From positions 372,001 through 436,000 of the forward strand of contig NZ_JAJKBG010000001.1 in assembly GCF_022750635.1 (NCBI RefSeq): a stretch of DNA of 64,000 nucleotides, in the 5' to 3' direction. The first letter of the stretch is position 1. Every line of letters starts with the position of its first letter. Shown in pieces: positions 18,162-27,686 of this stretch. The DNA is from Brevundimonas pishanensis. Lineage in GTDB: Bacteria > Pseudomonadota > Alphaproteobacteria > Caulobacterales > Caulobacteraceae. The position numbers and the translations under genes were made by a program. The notes beneath the pieces are model-generated. The model searched no databases. It was not told where the DNA came from and saw only the letters and a list, made by a program, of their open reading frames with translations.

Positions 18162-19277
18162 ATGACCTCCCGCATCCGTAATGCCTATGACATCCGCGTC
18201 GAAGAAGGCGTCATCAACCCCGATCCGGCGCAGCTCGGCCTGATCGCGGAACTGGAGCGACTGGAAGACGATCTGTCCCAGCGCGGCCTGTTCGGCAAGG
18301 TGCCCGCTGTGCGCGGCATCTACATCTGGGGCCCGCCCGGACGCGGTAAATCCATGCTGATGGACCTGTTCTATTCGGCCATTCCGGAGCAGCGCAAAGT
18401 CCGCGCCCACTTCCACGCCTTCATGGCCCGCGTCCACGATCTGGTGCGGCAATGGCGCGAGGGCGACAAGATCCAGCGCAAGGCCGTGTTCGGCGTACAC
18501 AAGGGCGATGACCCCATTCCGCCCGTCGCTGCGCTGATCGCCTCGGAGGCGCGCCTGCTTTGCTTCGACGAGCTACAGGTCACCGATATTGCCGACGCCA
18601 TGATCCTTGGTCGTTTGTTCGACGCCCTGTTTGAAAAGAAGGTCGTTCTGGCCATCACGTCGAACCGTGCGCCCGAAGACCTCTATAAGAACGGCATCAA
18701 TCGCCAGCTCTTCCTGCCATTCATCGACATGCTGCGCGAAAAAACGGTCGTCGTCGAAACGGCAGGCGCGCGCGATTTTCGACTTGATCGTCTGGCGGGT
18801 GATAAGGTCTGGTTCTCCACGGGGGCCGAGGGAGCCGTTGCGGCCTTCGAGTTGCTGTGGTCCGATCTGAAAGGCGGCGAGCCGGAAGAGCCGACCTCGC
18901 TGACAGTATTGGGCCGTGAAGTGACGGTGGACCGCACGGTCGGCGGAATGGCCCGCGCCAAGTTTGATGATCTGTGCGGAAAGCCACTGGGGCCGCAGGA
19001 TTATCTGGCCATCGCCAAGCGTTTCCACACGCTCTTCCTCGAGAACGTGCCCAAGCTTGGTCCGAACAACAGACAAGAGGCCCGCCGCCTCGTGACGCTG
19101 ATCGACGCCCTTTACGAAGCCAAGACCCGTCTGGTGGTTCTGGCCGACGCCGAGCCCGAGGTCCTGTATCCCGAGGGCGACGGCGCCTTCGAGTTCGAAC
19201 GTACCGTCTCGCGCCTCAACGAAATGCGCAGCCAAAGCTGGCTGGAGAACGAGCCCGAGGCTCTCAAAACGCACTAA
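18162..19277 (+). CDS. zapE: Cell division ATPase ZapE (AFG1-like)
   Basis: 371 residues of an AAA-type ATPase. The Walker A motif is IWGPPGRGKSMLMD and the Walker B is LLCFDELQVTDIADAMIL, with the family's sensor region ITSNRAPEDLYKNGINR. FHAFMARVHDL and the C-terminal RLVTLIDALYEAKTRL are typical of ZapE/Afg1. In proteobacteria ZapE acts at the division ring; the mitochondrial homologue acts in protein quality control. It is divergent from asd and separated from mdh by a terminator and an inverted repeat. Confidence 0.93.
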   Translation: MTSRIRNAYDIRVEEGVINPDPAQLGLIAELERLEDDLSQRGLFGKVPAVRGIYIWGPPGRGKSMLMDLFYSAIPEQRKVRAHFHAFMARVHDLVRQWREGDKIQRKAVFGVHKGDDPIPPVAALIASEARLLCFDELQVTDIADAMILGRLFDALFEKKVVLAITSNRAPEDLYKNGINRQLFLPFIDMLREKTVVVETAGARDFRLDRLAGDKVWFSTGAEGAVAAFELLWSDLKGGEPEEPTSLTVLGREVTVDRTVGGMARAKFDDLCGKPLGPQDYLAIAKRFHTLFLENVPKLGPNNRQEARRLVTLIDALYEAKTRLVVLADAEPEVLYPEGDGAFEFERTVSRLNEMRSQSWLENEPEALKTH

Positions 19278-19290
19278 ACCGACAAAGAAA

Positions 19291-19320
19291 AAGGGCCGCC
19301 CCATCAATGGAGCGGCCCTT
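19291..19320. terminator. Terminator between zapE and mdh
   Basis: A 9-bp stem AAGGGCCGC / GCGGCCCTT closes a 12-base loop. On the minus strand it is followed by a T-run (TTTCTTTG), so it best serves mdh; on the plus strand the tail is weaker. Confidence 0.8.
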
Positions 19321-19330
19321 AATCTTATCC

Positions 19331-19388
19331 AGCGCGAGATCGCTCAAGCAGTGAGAGACCGCGTCGTGAGCGGTAGCGATCTCGCGCT
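19331..19388. repeat. 14-bp perfect inverted repeat between zapE and mdh
   Basis: The arm AGCGCGAGATCGCT (19331-19344) is repeated as its exact complement at 19375-19388, 30 bases apart. A second pair, ACCGC/GCGGT (19358-19362, 19370-19374), stacks inside next to the right arm. It lies in the mdh 3' untranslated region and would fold into a long hairpin in either transcript. Confidence 0.75.
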
Positions 19389-19410
19389 CCGCCCGCGCAG
19401 CGGGCCAGTA

Positions 19411-20373
<963 letters not shown>

Positions 20374-20515
20374 TTAAGGTCTCTCCAGTCGATGTTGCGT
20401 GTGCGAAACACTATTCGATGGCGGGCGGTCTAGACCCGTGTGGGAGCGGGAGCAAGTCTCCCGCGTTTGGGCTTTGGTCTTCAACACTTAGTCCAGCCAT
20501 CAGGTAGCTTTGCTT

Positions 20516-21247
20516 ATGAACCCCCAGTCCGAACCGACCGCATATGAAAACAAGGCTTTAACTCAGGCCTTGGCATGGCGAACCCGCCAACATCGCCGTC
20601 CGGGGGTGTGGGATCGTTCTACGCGTGCCACGCAGGATAAGATCAACAACATCATTCCAGAGCCTGTCCATAAGGCGGTCACGGCGGTGATGAAGCAGAT
20701 GACCAAGGCCATAATGACCGGATCGGGCTGGATTGCCGGTGGGCCACGTACCGCGGGCACTCTCGAAGAGCGCGAAAAGGCCATCTACCAGTTAATGAAG
20801 GTCTATCGCAGCACCGCCAGCGTAGAAGGTGCCGTGGCTGGTGCAGGTGGATTTGTGCTGGCGGCTGCCGATTTGCCCGCGCTGATGGCGATCAAGATCA
20901 AGATGCTGTTCGAGATCTGCGCGGCCTATGGATTCGACAGTCGTAATCCGGCCGAGCGTCTGTTTATCCTGCGCATCTTCCATCTGGCGTTTTCAAGCGC
21001 GCGGCAGCGCCCCGCAGCGCTGGCCGCGCTGGAGGCCAGCGCGCCCGAAATGGAAGGCGAAGCTATCGAGATCGACTGGCGGAAGTTCCAGCTTGAGTAC
21101 CGTGACTACCTCGATCTGGCCAAGCTACTGCAACTGATGCCTGTCATCGGAGCCCCGGTCGGAGCGGTCGCGAACTGGCGTCTCACGACGCATGTGGCCA
21201 AAACGGCCGTTCAGGCCTATCGGCTAAGGTGGTTTAACGAGGTCTGA
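20516..21247 (+). CDS. EcsC family protein
   Basis: 243 residues. The region from about 85 to 165 contains AVAGAGGFVLAAADLPALMAIKIKMLFEICAAYGFD, followed by RLFILRIFHLAFSS, typical of the EcsC family (named after a Bacillus ABC-system companion of unknown function). The hydrophobic stretches suggest membrane association. ATG 20516 is preferred over a TTG two codons upstream. The stop is 3 bases before the HIT gene, so the two form an operon. A perfect 7-bp hairpin (GCGGGAG / CTCCCGC, 20446-20464) lies in the upstream region shared with mdh. Confidence 0.82.
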   Translation: MNPQSEPTAYENKALTQALAWRTRQHRRPGVWDRSTRATQDKINNIIPEPVHKAVTAVMKQMTKAIMTGSGWIAGGPRTAGTLEEREKAIYQLMKVYRSTASVEGAVAGAGGFVLAAADLPALMAIKIKMLFEICAAYGFDSRNPAERLFILRIFHLAFSSARQRPAALAALEASAPEMEGEAIEIDWRKFQLEYRDYLDLAKLLQLMPVIGAPVGAVANWRLTTHVAKTAVQAYRLRWFNEV

Positions 21248-21250
21248 TCC

Positions 21251-21688
21251 ATGATCCCTGCCGAGGCTTTTCGCGCTGATCCAGCTTTCGAGGCGGCGTC
21301 GATCCACGTCACCGACTGGCCCTTGTGTCAGGTGCGTCTCCAGAATGACGGACGTTTCTGCTGGCTGATCCTTCTTCCGCGCGTGGAAGGGGCAGTGGAG
21401 CTGTCCGATCTGGATGCCGTGCAACGGGCCCGGCTGATGGAAGAAGCCGTGCAGGCTGGCGACCTGATCGCGGAGATGGCTGCCGCGGAGGGAGCGCGGG
21501 TCGACAAGATCAACACCGCCGCTCTCGGAAATGTGACCGCGCAACTACACGTCCACGTTGTGGGACGGTATCGTCACGATCCGCTTTGGCCCGATCCCGT
21601 CTGGGGCCGACCCGGCACCGTCGCCTGCGAACCGCCAGTCCTCGAAAAGCGTATCGAGACGGTCAAATCGCACCAACTTACCGCCTGA
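21251..21688 (+). CDS. HIT family protein (nucleotide hydrolase/transferase)
   Basis: 145 residues. The histidine-triad motif appears as QLHVHVVGRYRHD near residue 97, and the segment LCQVRLQNDGRFCWLILLPRVEGAVEL fits HIT proteins of the diadenosine-polyphosphate hydrolase type common in alphaproteobacteria. Members cleave nucleotide phosphoanhydrides through a His-nucleotide intermediate. The substrate cannot be read from sequence. It is coupled to the EcsC gene, 3 bases upstream. Confidence 0.85.
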   Translation: MIPAEAFRADPAFEAASIHVTDWPLCQVRLQNDGRFCWLILLPRVEGAVELSDLDAVQRARLMEEAVQAGDLIAEMAAAEGARVDKINTAALGNVTAQLHVHVVGRYRHDPLWPDPVWGRPGTVACEPPVLEKRIETVKSHQLTA

Positions 21689-21804
21689 CGGACTTAATAA
21701 CCCGACTAAGGGCGTGGGTTCGTTGACATCGCCTGCTGCACGGCACAAAAGCCTTTGCAACAGTCTGACCCTGAATTTCCACAGGTTTTTTGAGAATCAT
21801 TCGC

Positions 21805-22266
21805 ATGTCGAACCATCAGGCAGCGGGTGGCACCCCCGGCGACCGTACCGGCCGCTACGTCCGCCACCCCAACGGGCACGTAACGCCCATGTCGCCCTTC
21901 ACCTCGATCTGGCGCTGGCACATCACCATGGTGGCCTCGATCCTGTTCCGCGTCACGATCGGCGCGGCCACGGTCGGTGCTATCCTGCTGCTGGGCTGGG
22001 CCGCCGTCGCCTCGAACGGTGCGGAGGCTTACAATAAGCTTGCCGCGTGCCTCGCCTCGCCGCTGGGCCTGATCGTCGGCTTCGGTCTGACGCTGGTGTT
22101 GTTCTCGTTCCTGCTGAACGGCGCGCGCCACCTGATCAACGACTTCGGCCATGGCCTGACCGTCAAGTCGGCCAACCTGCTGTCGCGCATTGCCGTCTGG
22201 GGTCCGCTGGTTCTGGCCGTCCTGTTCTGGGTCGCCCTGTTCGCTACGGAGAAGGTTTCGCTGTGA
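21805..22266 (+). CDS. sdhC: Succinate dehydrogenase cytochrome b subunit
   Basis: 153 residues with three membrane helices. Family motifs are RPLSPF-like HPNGHVTPMSPFTSIWRWHITMVASILFR near the N-terminus and GARHLINDFGHGL, which carries the haem-ligand His. SdhC and SdhD form the quinone- and haem-binding anchor of complex II. ATG 21805 is chosen over a TTG at 21790. TTGACA at 21723-21728 is a possible -35 element for the operon, although no good -10 follows. First gene of sdhCDAB-ferredoxin; its stop overlaps the sdhD start (GTGA). Confidence 0.95.
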   Translation: MSNHQAAGGTPGDRTGRYVRHPNGHVTPMSPFTSIWRWHITMVASILFRVTIGAATVGAILLLGWAAVASNGAEAYNKLAACLASPLGLIVGFGLTLVLFSFLLNGARHLINDFGHGLTVKSANLLSRIAVWGPLVLAVLFWVALFATEKVSL

Positions 22267-22652
22267 GCGCTGCACCTAAGTTCAAAAACAATGTGAAGAT
22301 CTCCGAGCGTCACGGCGCCGGTGAGTGGAAGCTCGAAAAAGCGCTTCTGCTACTTCTTATGCCGCTGTCGGTCTGGCTTGCCTCGACGGGCTTCACCCTT
22401 GCCGGTGCCGATGCTGCCGCTGTGGGTGCATGGTTCGCCAATAAGCTGAATGTCGGCCTTGCCATCGTCACCGCGCTGGCCTTCTTCGGCTTTGCCTATC
22501 TCGCCTGGAAGGTGATCATCGAGGACTACGTACCTGCGCCGTCGTCGCGCAAGTCGCTGAGCCTCGTTGCCCTGATCGTCTTCGTTGTGCTGGCTGCTGC
22601 CAGCGTGTTCTTCATCGTGCGTGCCGCCGCAGCGCTGGCCGCAGGAGCTTAA
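22263..22652 (+). CDS. sdhD: Succinate dehydrogenase membrane anchor subunit
   Basis: 129 residues with three predicted membrane helices (LLLLLMPLSVWLASTGF, VGLAIVTALAFFGFAYLAW, LVALIVFVVLAAASVFFIV). Its place between sdhC and sdhA and the N-terminal basic segment followed by three helices identify it as SdhD. The start is GTG at 22263, overlapping the sdhC stop by three bases; the frame is open further upstream but that part overlaps sdhC. This reflects translational coupling of the two anchor subunits. Confidence 0.92.
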   Translation: MSAAPKFKNNVKISERHGAGEWKLEKALLLLLMPLSVWLASTGFTLAGADAAAVGAWFANKLNVGLAIVTALAFFGFAYLAWKVIIEDYVPAPSSRKSLSLVALIVFVVLAAASVFFIVRAAAALAAGA

Positions 22653-22658
22653 TCGACC

Positions 22659-24443
22659 ATGGCTGCTTACGAGCTTATCGATCACGAATACGACGTCGTT
22701 GTCGTCGGCGCGGGTGGCTCGGGCCTGCGCGCTGCACTCGGCGCCGCCCAGCAGGGCCTGAAGGTCGCCTGCGTCACCAAGGTCTTCCCGACCCGCTCGC
22801 ACACCGTGGCTGCCCAAGGCGGCATCTCGGCTTCGCTTGGCAACATGGGCGAAGACTCCTGGCAATGGCACATGTACGACACCGTCAAGGGTTCGGACTG
22901 GCTGGGTGACCAGGACGCCATCGAATACCTCGTTCGTAACGCGCCCAAGGCCGTTTACGAGCTGGAACACTGGGGTGTGCCTTTCTCGCGTACCGACGAA
23001 GGCAAGATCTACCAGCGCGCCTTCGGCGGTATGACCCGTAACTTCGGTGAAGGTCCGGTTCAGCGCACCTGCGCCGCCGCCGACCGCACCGGCCACGCCA
23101 TCCTGCACACCCTGTACGGCCAGTCGGTCCGTCGCGAGGTCGAGTTCTTCGTCGAGTACTTCGCTCTCGACCTGATCATGCAAGACGGCACCTGCACCGG
23201 CGTCACCGCCCTGCAGCTCGACAACGGCCAGATGCACCAGTTCCGCGCCAAGATGGTCGTTCTGGCCACCGGCGGTTACGGTCGTGCCTACTTCTCGGCA
23301 ACCTCGGCCCACACCTGCACGGGCGACGGTAACGCAATGGTGCTGCGCGCCGGCCTGCCGCTGCAGGACATGGAATTCGTCCAGTTCCACCCGACCGGCA
23401 TCTACGGTGCCGGCTGCCTGATCACCGAAGGTGCTCGTGGCGAAGGTGGTTACCTGACCAACTCGGAAGGCGAGCGCTTCATGGAGCGCTATGCGCCGAC
23501 CGTGAAGGACCTTGCTCCGCGTGACATGGTCTCGCGCTCGATGACCATCGAGATCCGCGAAGGTCGTGGTGTTGGCCCGAACAAGGACCACATCTACCTG
23601 CACCTCGATCACCTCGATCCGGCCATCCTGCATCAGCGCCTGCCGGGTATCTCGGAAAGCGCCAAGATCTTTGCTGGCGTGGACGTGACCAAGGAGCCGA
23701 TCCCGGTTCTGCCGACCGTTCACTACAACATGGGCGGTATCCCGACCAACTATCACGGCGAAGTGCTGACCCTGCGCGACGGCAATCCGGACAGCGTTGT
23801 CCCGGGCCTGATGGCAGTGGGCGAAGCGGCTTGCGTCTCGGTTCACGGTGCAAACCGTCTGGGTTCGAACTCGCTGACCGACCTCGTGGTATTCGGCCGC
23901 GCTGTTGGCCTGCGTTGCGGCGAAGTCGTCGACAAGGCAGCGCCGGTTCAAGCCGCTCCGAAGTCGCAGATCGACGCCCACATGGCTCGCTTCGACCGCT
24001 TCCGTTACGCTTCGGGTTCGACCCCGACGTCGGAACTGCGTCTGTCGATGCAGCGCGCCATGCAGTCGGACGCCGCCGTGTTCCGTACCGGCAAGACGCT
24101 GGAAGAGGGCGTTCAGAAGCTGCGCGCCATCGACGCAGCGGGTTCGGACATCAAGACCACGGACCGTGGCCTGATCTGGAACACCGACCTGATGGAAACC
24201 CTCGAGTACGACAACCTGATTTCTCAGGCTATGGTCACCATCGAGGGCGCTGCCAACCGTACCGAGTCCCGCGGCGCTCACGCCCGTGAAGACTTCCCGG
24301 ATCGCGACGACACCAACTGGATGAAGCACACCCTGGCGTGGAAGCGTCCGGGCGAAGGCGTCCAGATCGATTACCGTCCGGTTCACAACTACACCATGTC
24401 GGACGAGGTCTCGTACATCGAGCCCAAGGCACGCGTGTACTAA
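22659..24443 (+). CDS. sdhA: Succinate dehydrogenase flavoprotein subunit
   Basis: 594 residues, full length. It oxidises succinate to fumarate on covalently bound FAD. The dinucleotide fold [19 protein letters not shown], the FAD-linking His in [20 protein letters not shown], the substrate region [25 protein letters not shown] and the catalytic-Arg segment [20 protein letters not shown] are all seen. It starts 6 bases after sdhD and is followed 14 bases later by sdhB. Confidence 0.99.
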   Translation: MAAYELIDHEYDVVVVGAGGSGLRAALGAAQQGLKVACVTKVFPTRSHTVAAQGGISASLGNMGEDSWQWHMYDTVKGSDWLGDQDAIEYLVRNAPKAVYELEHWGVPFSRTDEGKIYQRAFGGMTRNFGEGPVQRTCAAADRTGHAILHTLYGQSVRREVEFFVEYFALDLIMQDGTCTGVTALQLDNGQMHQFRAKMVVLATGGYGRAYFSATSAHTCTGDGNAMVLRAGLPLQDMEFVQFHPTGIYGAGCLITEGARGEGGYLTNSEGERFMERYAPTVKDLAPRDMVSRSMTIEIREGRGVGPNKDHIYLHLDHLDPAILHQRLPGISESAKIFAGVDVTKEPIPVLPTVHYNMGGIPTNYHGEVLTLRDGNPDSVVPGLMAVGEAACVSVHGANRLGSNSLTDLVVFGRAVGLRCGEVVDKAAPVQAAPKSQIDAHMARFDRFRYASGSTPTSELRLSMQRAMQSDAAVFRTGKTLEEGVQKLRAIDAAGSDIKTTDRGLIWNTDLMETLEYDNLISQAMVTIEGAANRTESRGAHAREDFPDRDDTNWMKHTLAWKRPGEGVQIDYRPVHNYTMSDEVSYIEPKARVY

Positions 24444-24457
24444 GGAGGATTTGAAAC

Positions 24458-25261
24458 ATGGTTCAACTCAACCTCCCGCGCGGCTCCAAGCCGACCACCG
24501 GCAAGGTCCACAAGGCTCCGGCTGGCGCGAAGAACGTCAAGTCGTACAAGGTCTATCGTTACGATCCCGAAGTGGACGCCGATCCGCGTTGGGACACCTA
24601 TGAAGTGTCTTCGGACGACCACGGCCCGATGCTGCTGGACGCCCTGATCCACATCAAGAACACGATCGACCCGACCCTGTCGTTCCGCCGTTCGTGCCGT
24701 GAAGGCATCTGCGGTTCGTGCTCGATGAACATCGACGGCTCGAACACCCTCGCCTGCACCAAGGGCTGGGACGAGTGCAAGTCGCACAACATCACCATTG
24801 CTCCGCTGCCGCACCAGCCGGTCGTGAAGGATCTGGTGACCGACCTGTCGCTGTTCTACGCCCAGTACGACTCTATCCAGCCGTACCTGCAGTCGGACGT
24901 TCCGGATCCGGAAAAAGAACGCCTGCAGACGCCGGAAGAGCGCGAAAAGCTCGACGGTCTGTACGAGTGCATCCTGTGCGCCTGCTGCTCGACCTCGTGC
25001 CCGAGCTACTGGTGGAACCAGGAAGAGTACATCGGTCCGGCAGCCCTTCTGGGTGCCTACCGCTGGATCTCGGACAGCCGCGACGACGCCACCCAGAAGC
25101 GCCTCGACGATCTGGAAGACCCGTTCAAGCTGTACCGCTGCCACACCATTATGAACTGCGCTCAGGTGTGCCCGAAGGGTCTGAACCCTGCCAAGGCTAT
25201 TGCCGAGACCAAGAAGCTGATGGTCGCTCCGTCGCGTAAAAAGGAAAAAGCGTCCGCGTAA
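24458..25261 (+). CDS. sdhB: Succinate dehydrogenase iron-sulfur subunit
   Basis: 267 residues. It passes electrons from SdhA to quinone through three clusters: the [2Fe-2S] site [16 protein letters not shown], then [16 protein letters not shown] and [17 protein letters not shown] for the [4Fe-4S] and [3Fe-4S] sites. The start ATG follows AAGGAGGA with good spacing. A ferredoxin gene begins 20 bases after its stop, in the same direction. Confidence 0.99.
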   Translation: MVQLNLPRGSKPTTGKVHKAPAGAKNVKSYKVYRYDPEVDADPRWDTYEVSSDDHGPMLLDALIHIKNTIDPTLSFRRSCREGICGSCSMNIDGSNTLACTKGWDECKSHNITIAPLPHQPVVKDLVTDLSLFYAQYDSIQPYLQSDVPDPEKERLQTPEEREKLDGLYECILCACCSTSCPSYWWNQEEYIGPAALLGAYRWISDSRDDATQKRLDDLEDPFKLYRCHTIMNCAQVCPKGLNPAKAIAETKKLMVAPSRKKEKASA

Positions 25262-25281
25262 GCGGGCGCTAAGCCTTCCCC

Positions 25282-25602
25282 GTGGCAAAGATCAAATACA
25301 TCGAGTTCGATGGCCGCGAGCATGAGATCGAGGTCAAGAACGGCCTTTCTGTCATGGAAGGCGCTGTCCGGAACAACATTCCGGGTATCGACGCCGACTG
25401 CGGTGGGGCCTGCGCTTGCGCAACTTGCCACTGCTATGTCGACGAAGAGTTTCTGGATGTGACGGGCCGCCCGTCGGCGATGGAAGAGTCGATGCTAGAC
25501 TTCGCCGAGAACGTGCAGCCTAACAGCCGCCTTTCCTGCCAGATCCGCGTTAGTGATGATCTGGACGGCTTGATTGTCCGGCTTCCGGAAAATCAGCACT
25601 AA
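25282..25602 (+). CDS. Adrenodoxin-type [2Fe-2S] ferredoxin
   Basis: 106 residues. The ligand pattern C40-x5-C46-x2-C49-x36-C86 is exactly that of adrenodoxin/putidaredoxin ferredoxins (segments [20 protein letters not shown] and SRLSCQIRV). Two additional Cys (44 and 51) lie among the ligands. These proteins feed electrons to cytochromes P450 or act in Fe-S cluster assembly. The start is GTG at 25282. Its position at the end of the sdh operon suggests co-expression; the partner is not visible here. Confidence 0.92.
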   Translation: MAKIKYIEFDGREHEIEVKNGLSVMEGAVRNNIPGIDADCGGACACATCHCYVDEEFLDVTGRPSAMEESMLDFAENVQPNSRLSCQIRVSDDLDGLIVRLPENQH

Positions 25603-26407
25603 GATTATAGACCCCCGATTGCCTGAGGCCGTCGGGGGTTTTCTTTTATCCCGCCTAAGGCCCGACCATCCCGTTATATTCGGGATCGCCGGCAGTCAGG
25701 GATCGGGCAAATCCACCCTCGCGGCGCATCTGGCCAAAACGTATGGGGGTGTCAGTCTTTCGCTCGACGACGCCTATCTGATGCGTGAGGAGCGGGTCGA
25801 GTTGGCCCGCAAGGTCCACCCCCTGTTTCACACGCGAGGTGTGCCGGGTACGCACGATCTGGAACTTTTGGGTCGTGTATTGGACGCTTTGCTCGATGCC
25901 TCGGAGAACAGCGAGACCCCCCTGCCCGCGTTTGACAAGCTGGCCGACGAGCGCCTCCCCATTGACCAATGGCCGGTGTTCAAGGGGCGTCCGCGCTTTG
26001 TCATTCTGGAAGGATGGTGCCTTGGAGTCCTGCCCGAGCCAGAGGCACGGCTGGCTGATCCGGTGAACACACTCGAAGCGGAGGCAGACGTTCTGCTCCA
26101 CTGGCGCGAGGCTGTGAATCAAGCGTTATCAACCGCTTATGCCGCGCTGCATCAAAGGTTGGAGGCTTTGGTGTATTTGAGAGCGCCCGACTTCGACACG
26201 GTGCTGGACTGGCGCTGTGAACAGGAGGCCGGGCTTTTGGGCGTGGAATATATTCCGGCCGGACGGCGCGGGGCGCTGGCTCGCTTTGTCGCCCACTTCC
26301 AGCGATTGACCCTATGGATGATGCAGGGGGGCATCAGGGCCGATATGACGGTTGATCTGGATACCCGACGCCGTGTTGTTGCCATCGCGATGAACCATAC
26401 CACCTGA
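25574..26407 (+). CDS. D-glycerate 3-kinase-like P-loop kinase
   Basis: 277 residues. The P-loop is [18 protein letters not shown] at about residue 36, followed by [30 protein letters not shown] and [13 protein letters not shown], matching the plant/yeast-type glycerate kinase group, which phosphorylates D-glycerate for photorespiratory or serine/glyoxylate metabolism. No ATG or GTG precedes the P-loop; the candidates are TTG at 25574 (overlapping the ferredoxin gene by 29 bases) and TTG at 25619. A strong intrinsic terminator (25611-25647) lies inside this 5' coding part, so expression may depend on read-through. Kinase identity is good; the exact substrate is inferred. Confidence 0.82.
   Translation: MSGFRKISTKIIDPRLPEAVGGFLLSRLRPDHPVIFGIAGSQGSGKSTLAAHLAKTYGGVSLSLDDAYLMREERVELARKVHPLFHTRGVPGTHDLELLGRVLDALLDASENSETPLPAFDKLADERLPIDQWPVFKGRPRFVILEGWCLGVLPEPEARLADPVNTLEAEADVLLHWREAVNQALSTAYAALHQRLEALVYLRAPDFDTVLDWRCEQEAGLLGVEYIPAGRRGALARFVAHFQRLTLWMMQGGIRADMTVDLDTRRRVVAIAMNHTT
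25611..25647 (+). terminator. Intrinsic terminator of the sdh-ferredoxin operon, inside the kinase frame
   Basis: An 8-bp perfect stem ACCCCCGA / TCGGGGGT with a 13-base loop is followed by TTTTCTTTT. It sits 9 bases after the ferredoxin stop but within the first 25 codons of the kinase frame. Confidence 0.85.
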
Positions 26408-26461
26408 TAGGATGAGCTTCAGTAATCGCCTGCCTCTGCGGGCTGTGTCAGGTTTGTTGTT

Positions 26462-26785
26462 GTGTTCGGTTTGTTCAAACGCGGCGAAAGCGCATCGTCT
26501 CTAAAGCCTATTTCCGGCCGCGGTACCGTGATGACGGGGCAAATGGACCTGCCTTGCAGGCTGAAGGCGGCGTCGGACAAGCGGCTTGAGGTGGCGCTGG
26601 AGCGCGGGACGGGCGTATCGGGCGCGATGATCGTGGTCGATCACGCGCGCGGACTGGCGATGGACGTAAAGGTAGCGCAGGCCAAGGGAGCCGAGGTCAG
26701 CTTCGAGATCGTGCGCAGCCACGATTTACGTGGACTTGTCCCGGCGCGACTGAGCCGCGCGCGGGACGTCTATAACCGCCGCTAG
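26462..26785 (+). CDS. Small PilZ-like hypothetical protein
   Basis: 107 residues starting at GTG 26462. The order of an RLK/R-rich strand (LPCRLKAASDKRLEVALERG), a VVDHARGLAMDVKV strand and the end LVPARLSRARDVYNRR resembles small degenerate PilZ domains common in Caulobacterales, but the diagnostic RxxxR and D/NxSxxG motifs for c-di-GMP binding are not clear. It follows the kinase gene by 54 bases and is convergent with the HAD gene (6 bases apart). Treat the domain as a guess; the gene looks real from its start, length and strand position. Confidence 0.55.
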   Translation: MFGLFKRGESASSLKPISGRGTVMTGQMDLPCRLKAASDKRLEVALERGTGVSGAMIVVDHARGLAMDVKVAQAKGAEVSFEIVRSHDLRGLVPARLSRARDVYNRR

Positions 26786-26791
26786 GGCGCG

Positions 26792-27640
26792 TCAGATACC
26801 GGCGGGCATGGTGCCCGAGTTGATAGCGATGCGGCCCACCAGGCCCTTGACGATCAGGTCCAGAGCCGAGCCCTCGCTATAGTCGGCGGCGGCCACAAAG
26901 TTCACGCGGTCTTCCGAAATGAGCGAATAGACCTTCTTCTGGTCCTTCTCGTTCGAGCGCGGGTCATAGACGGCGATCGAGAAACCACCCTTGGTGTGCA
27001 TCATCTTCATGGTCGGCACATCGGTGTCACCATCACCGAGGAAGATCATACGGTCGAACGGGATCGGGCGATCCTCGTCAGGAATGAAGTGGTTTACCCG
27101 CTCGTGTTCCCAATGGTTGTTCACGCCCTTGTTGATGCGGAACAGGTACTGGGTCTTGGTGGTATAGTTCACACCTACCGCCGGCCACGCGGCCTCGCCT
27201 TTGTCGTCATAGACATAGTGGCTGGCGAAGACGTGCTTGAGAGCGGGACGGATCGGCGTGCCGTCGATCATTTCCTCGAGGCCTGCCGAGATGATGTAGT
27301 GCTCGATCTCGAGGTTGTACTTGGCACCGAAGGCGTTGATGCGGTCAAACCAGGACAGATCGCGAAGCCCCTCGAACAGGGCGACGTCCTTGCCGTGATC
27401 GCTCAGCATCTCGCGGGTGATGGAAATGCCCTTGGCGCGGGCGTGCTGCAGCATAAGCTGCATATACATCAGGATACCGTCGGCATCGGCCGACTTGGTC
27501 AGGGCCTCGGCCTCTCCCCAGAACGCGCCAATGTCCATGCCCACGGACGGGATGAAGCTGACCTCCTGCATGTTTCCACGGGCAAGGGTGCCATCGAAAT
27601 CATAGATCAGGGCAGTTTTCAGCGGGGCGTTTTCGGCCAT
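26792..27640 (-). CDS. HAD-superfamily hydrolase
   Basis: 282 residues. Motif I is IYDFDGTLARG and the motif IV-like acidic pair is FLGDGDTDVPTMK. There is a helical cap between about residues 30 and 120. Such proteins are usually phosphatases; the substrate is unknown. ATG 27640 is chosen over a GTG at 27682; AGGAAC lies 10 bases before the ATG. It is immediately downstream of divL on the same strand (46 bases), so the two may be co-transcribed. Confidence 0.82.
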   Translation of the reverse strand: MAENAPLKTALIYDFDGTLARGNMQEVSFIPSVGMDIGAFWGEAEALTKSADADGILMYMQLMLQHARAKGISITREMLSDHGKDVALFEGLRDLSWFDRINAFGAKYNLEIEHYIISAGLEEMIDGTPIRPALKHVFASHYVYDDKGEAAWPAVGVNYTTKTQYLFRINKGVNNHWEHERVNHFIPDEDRPIPFDRMIFLGDGDTDVPTMKMMHTKGGFSIAVYDPRSNEKDQKKVYSLISEDRVNFVAAADYSEGSALDLIVKGLVGRIAINSGTMPAGI

Positions 27641-27686
27641 GGGGGCAGAGGTTCCTAATGTCTTGGACCGGCCCTGTAGCACGAAG

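Noticed and set aside
22350..24386. 678-codon open frame on the minus strand across sdhD and sdhA
   Set aside because: It is antisense to a certain sdhA gene. High G+C and strong third-position bias make long shadow frames, and its composition (Asp, Val, His, Arg-rich) fits no family.
26412..26504. 30-codon frame (ATG 26412) before the PilZ-like gene
   Set aside because: It overlaps the start of the better-supported gene at 26462 and shows no recognisable signal beyond a hydrophobic stretch.
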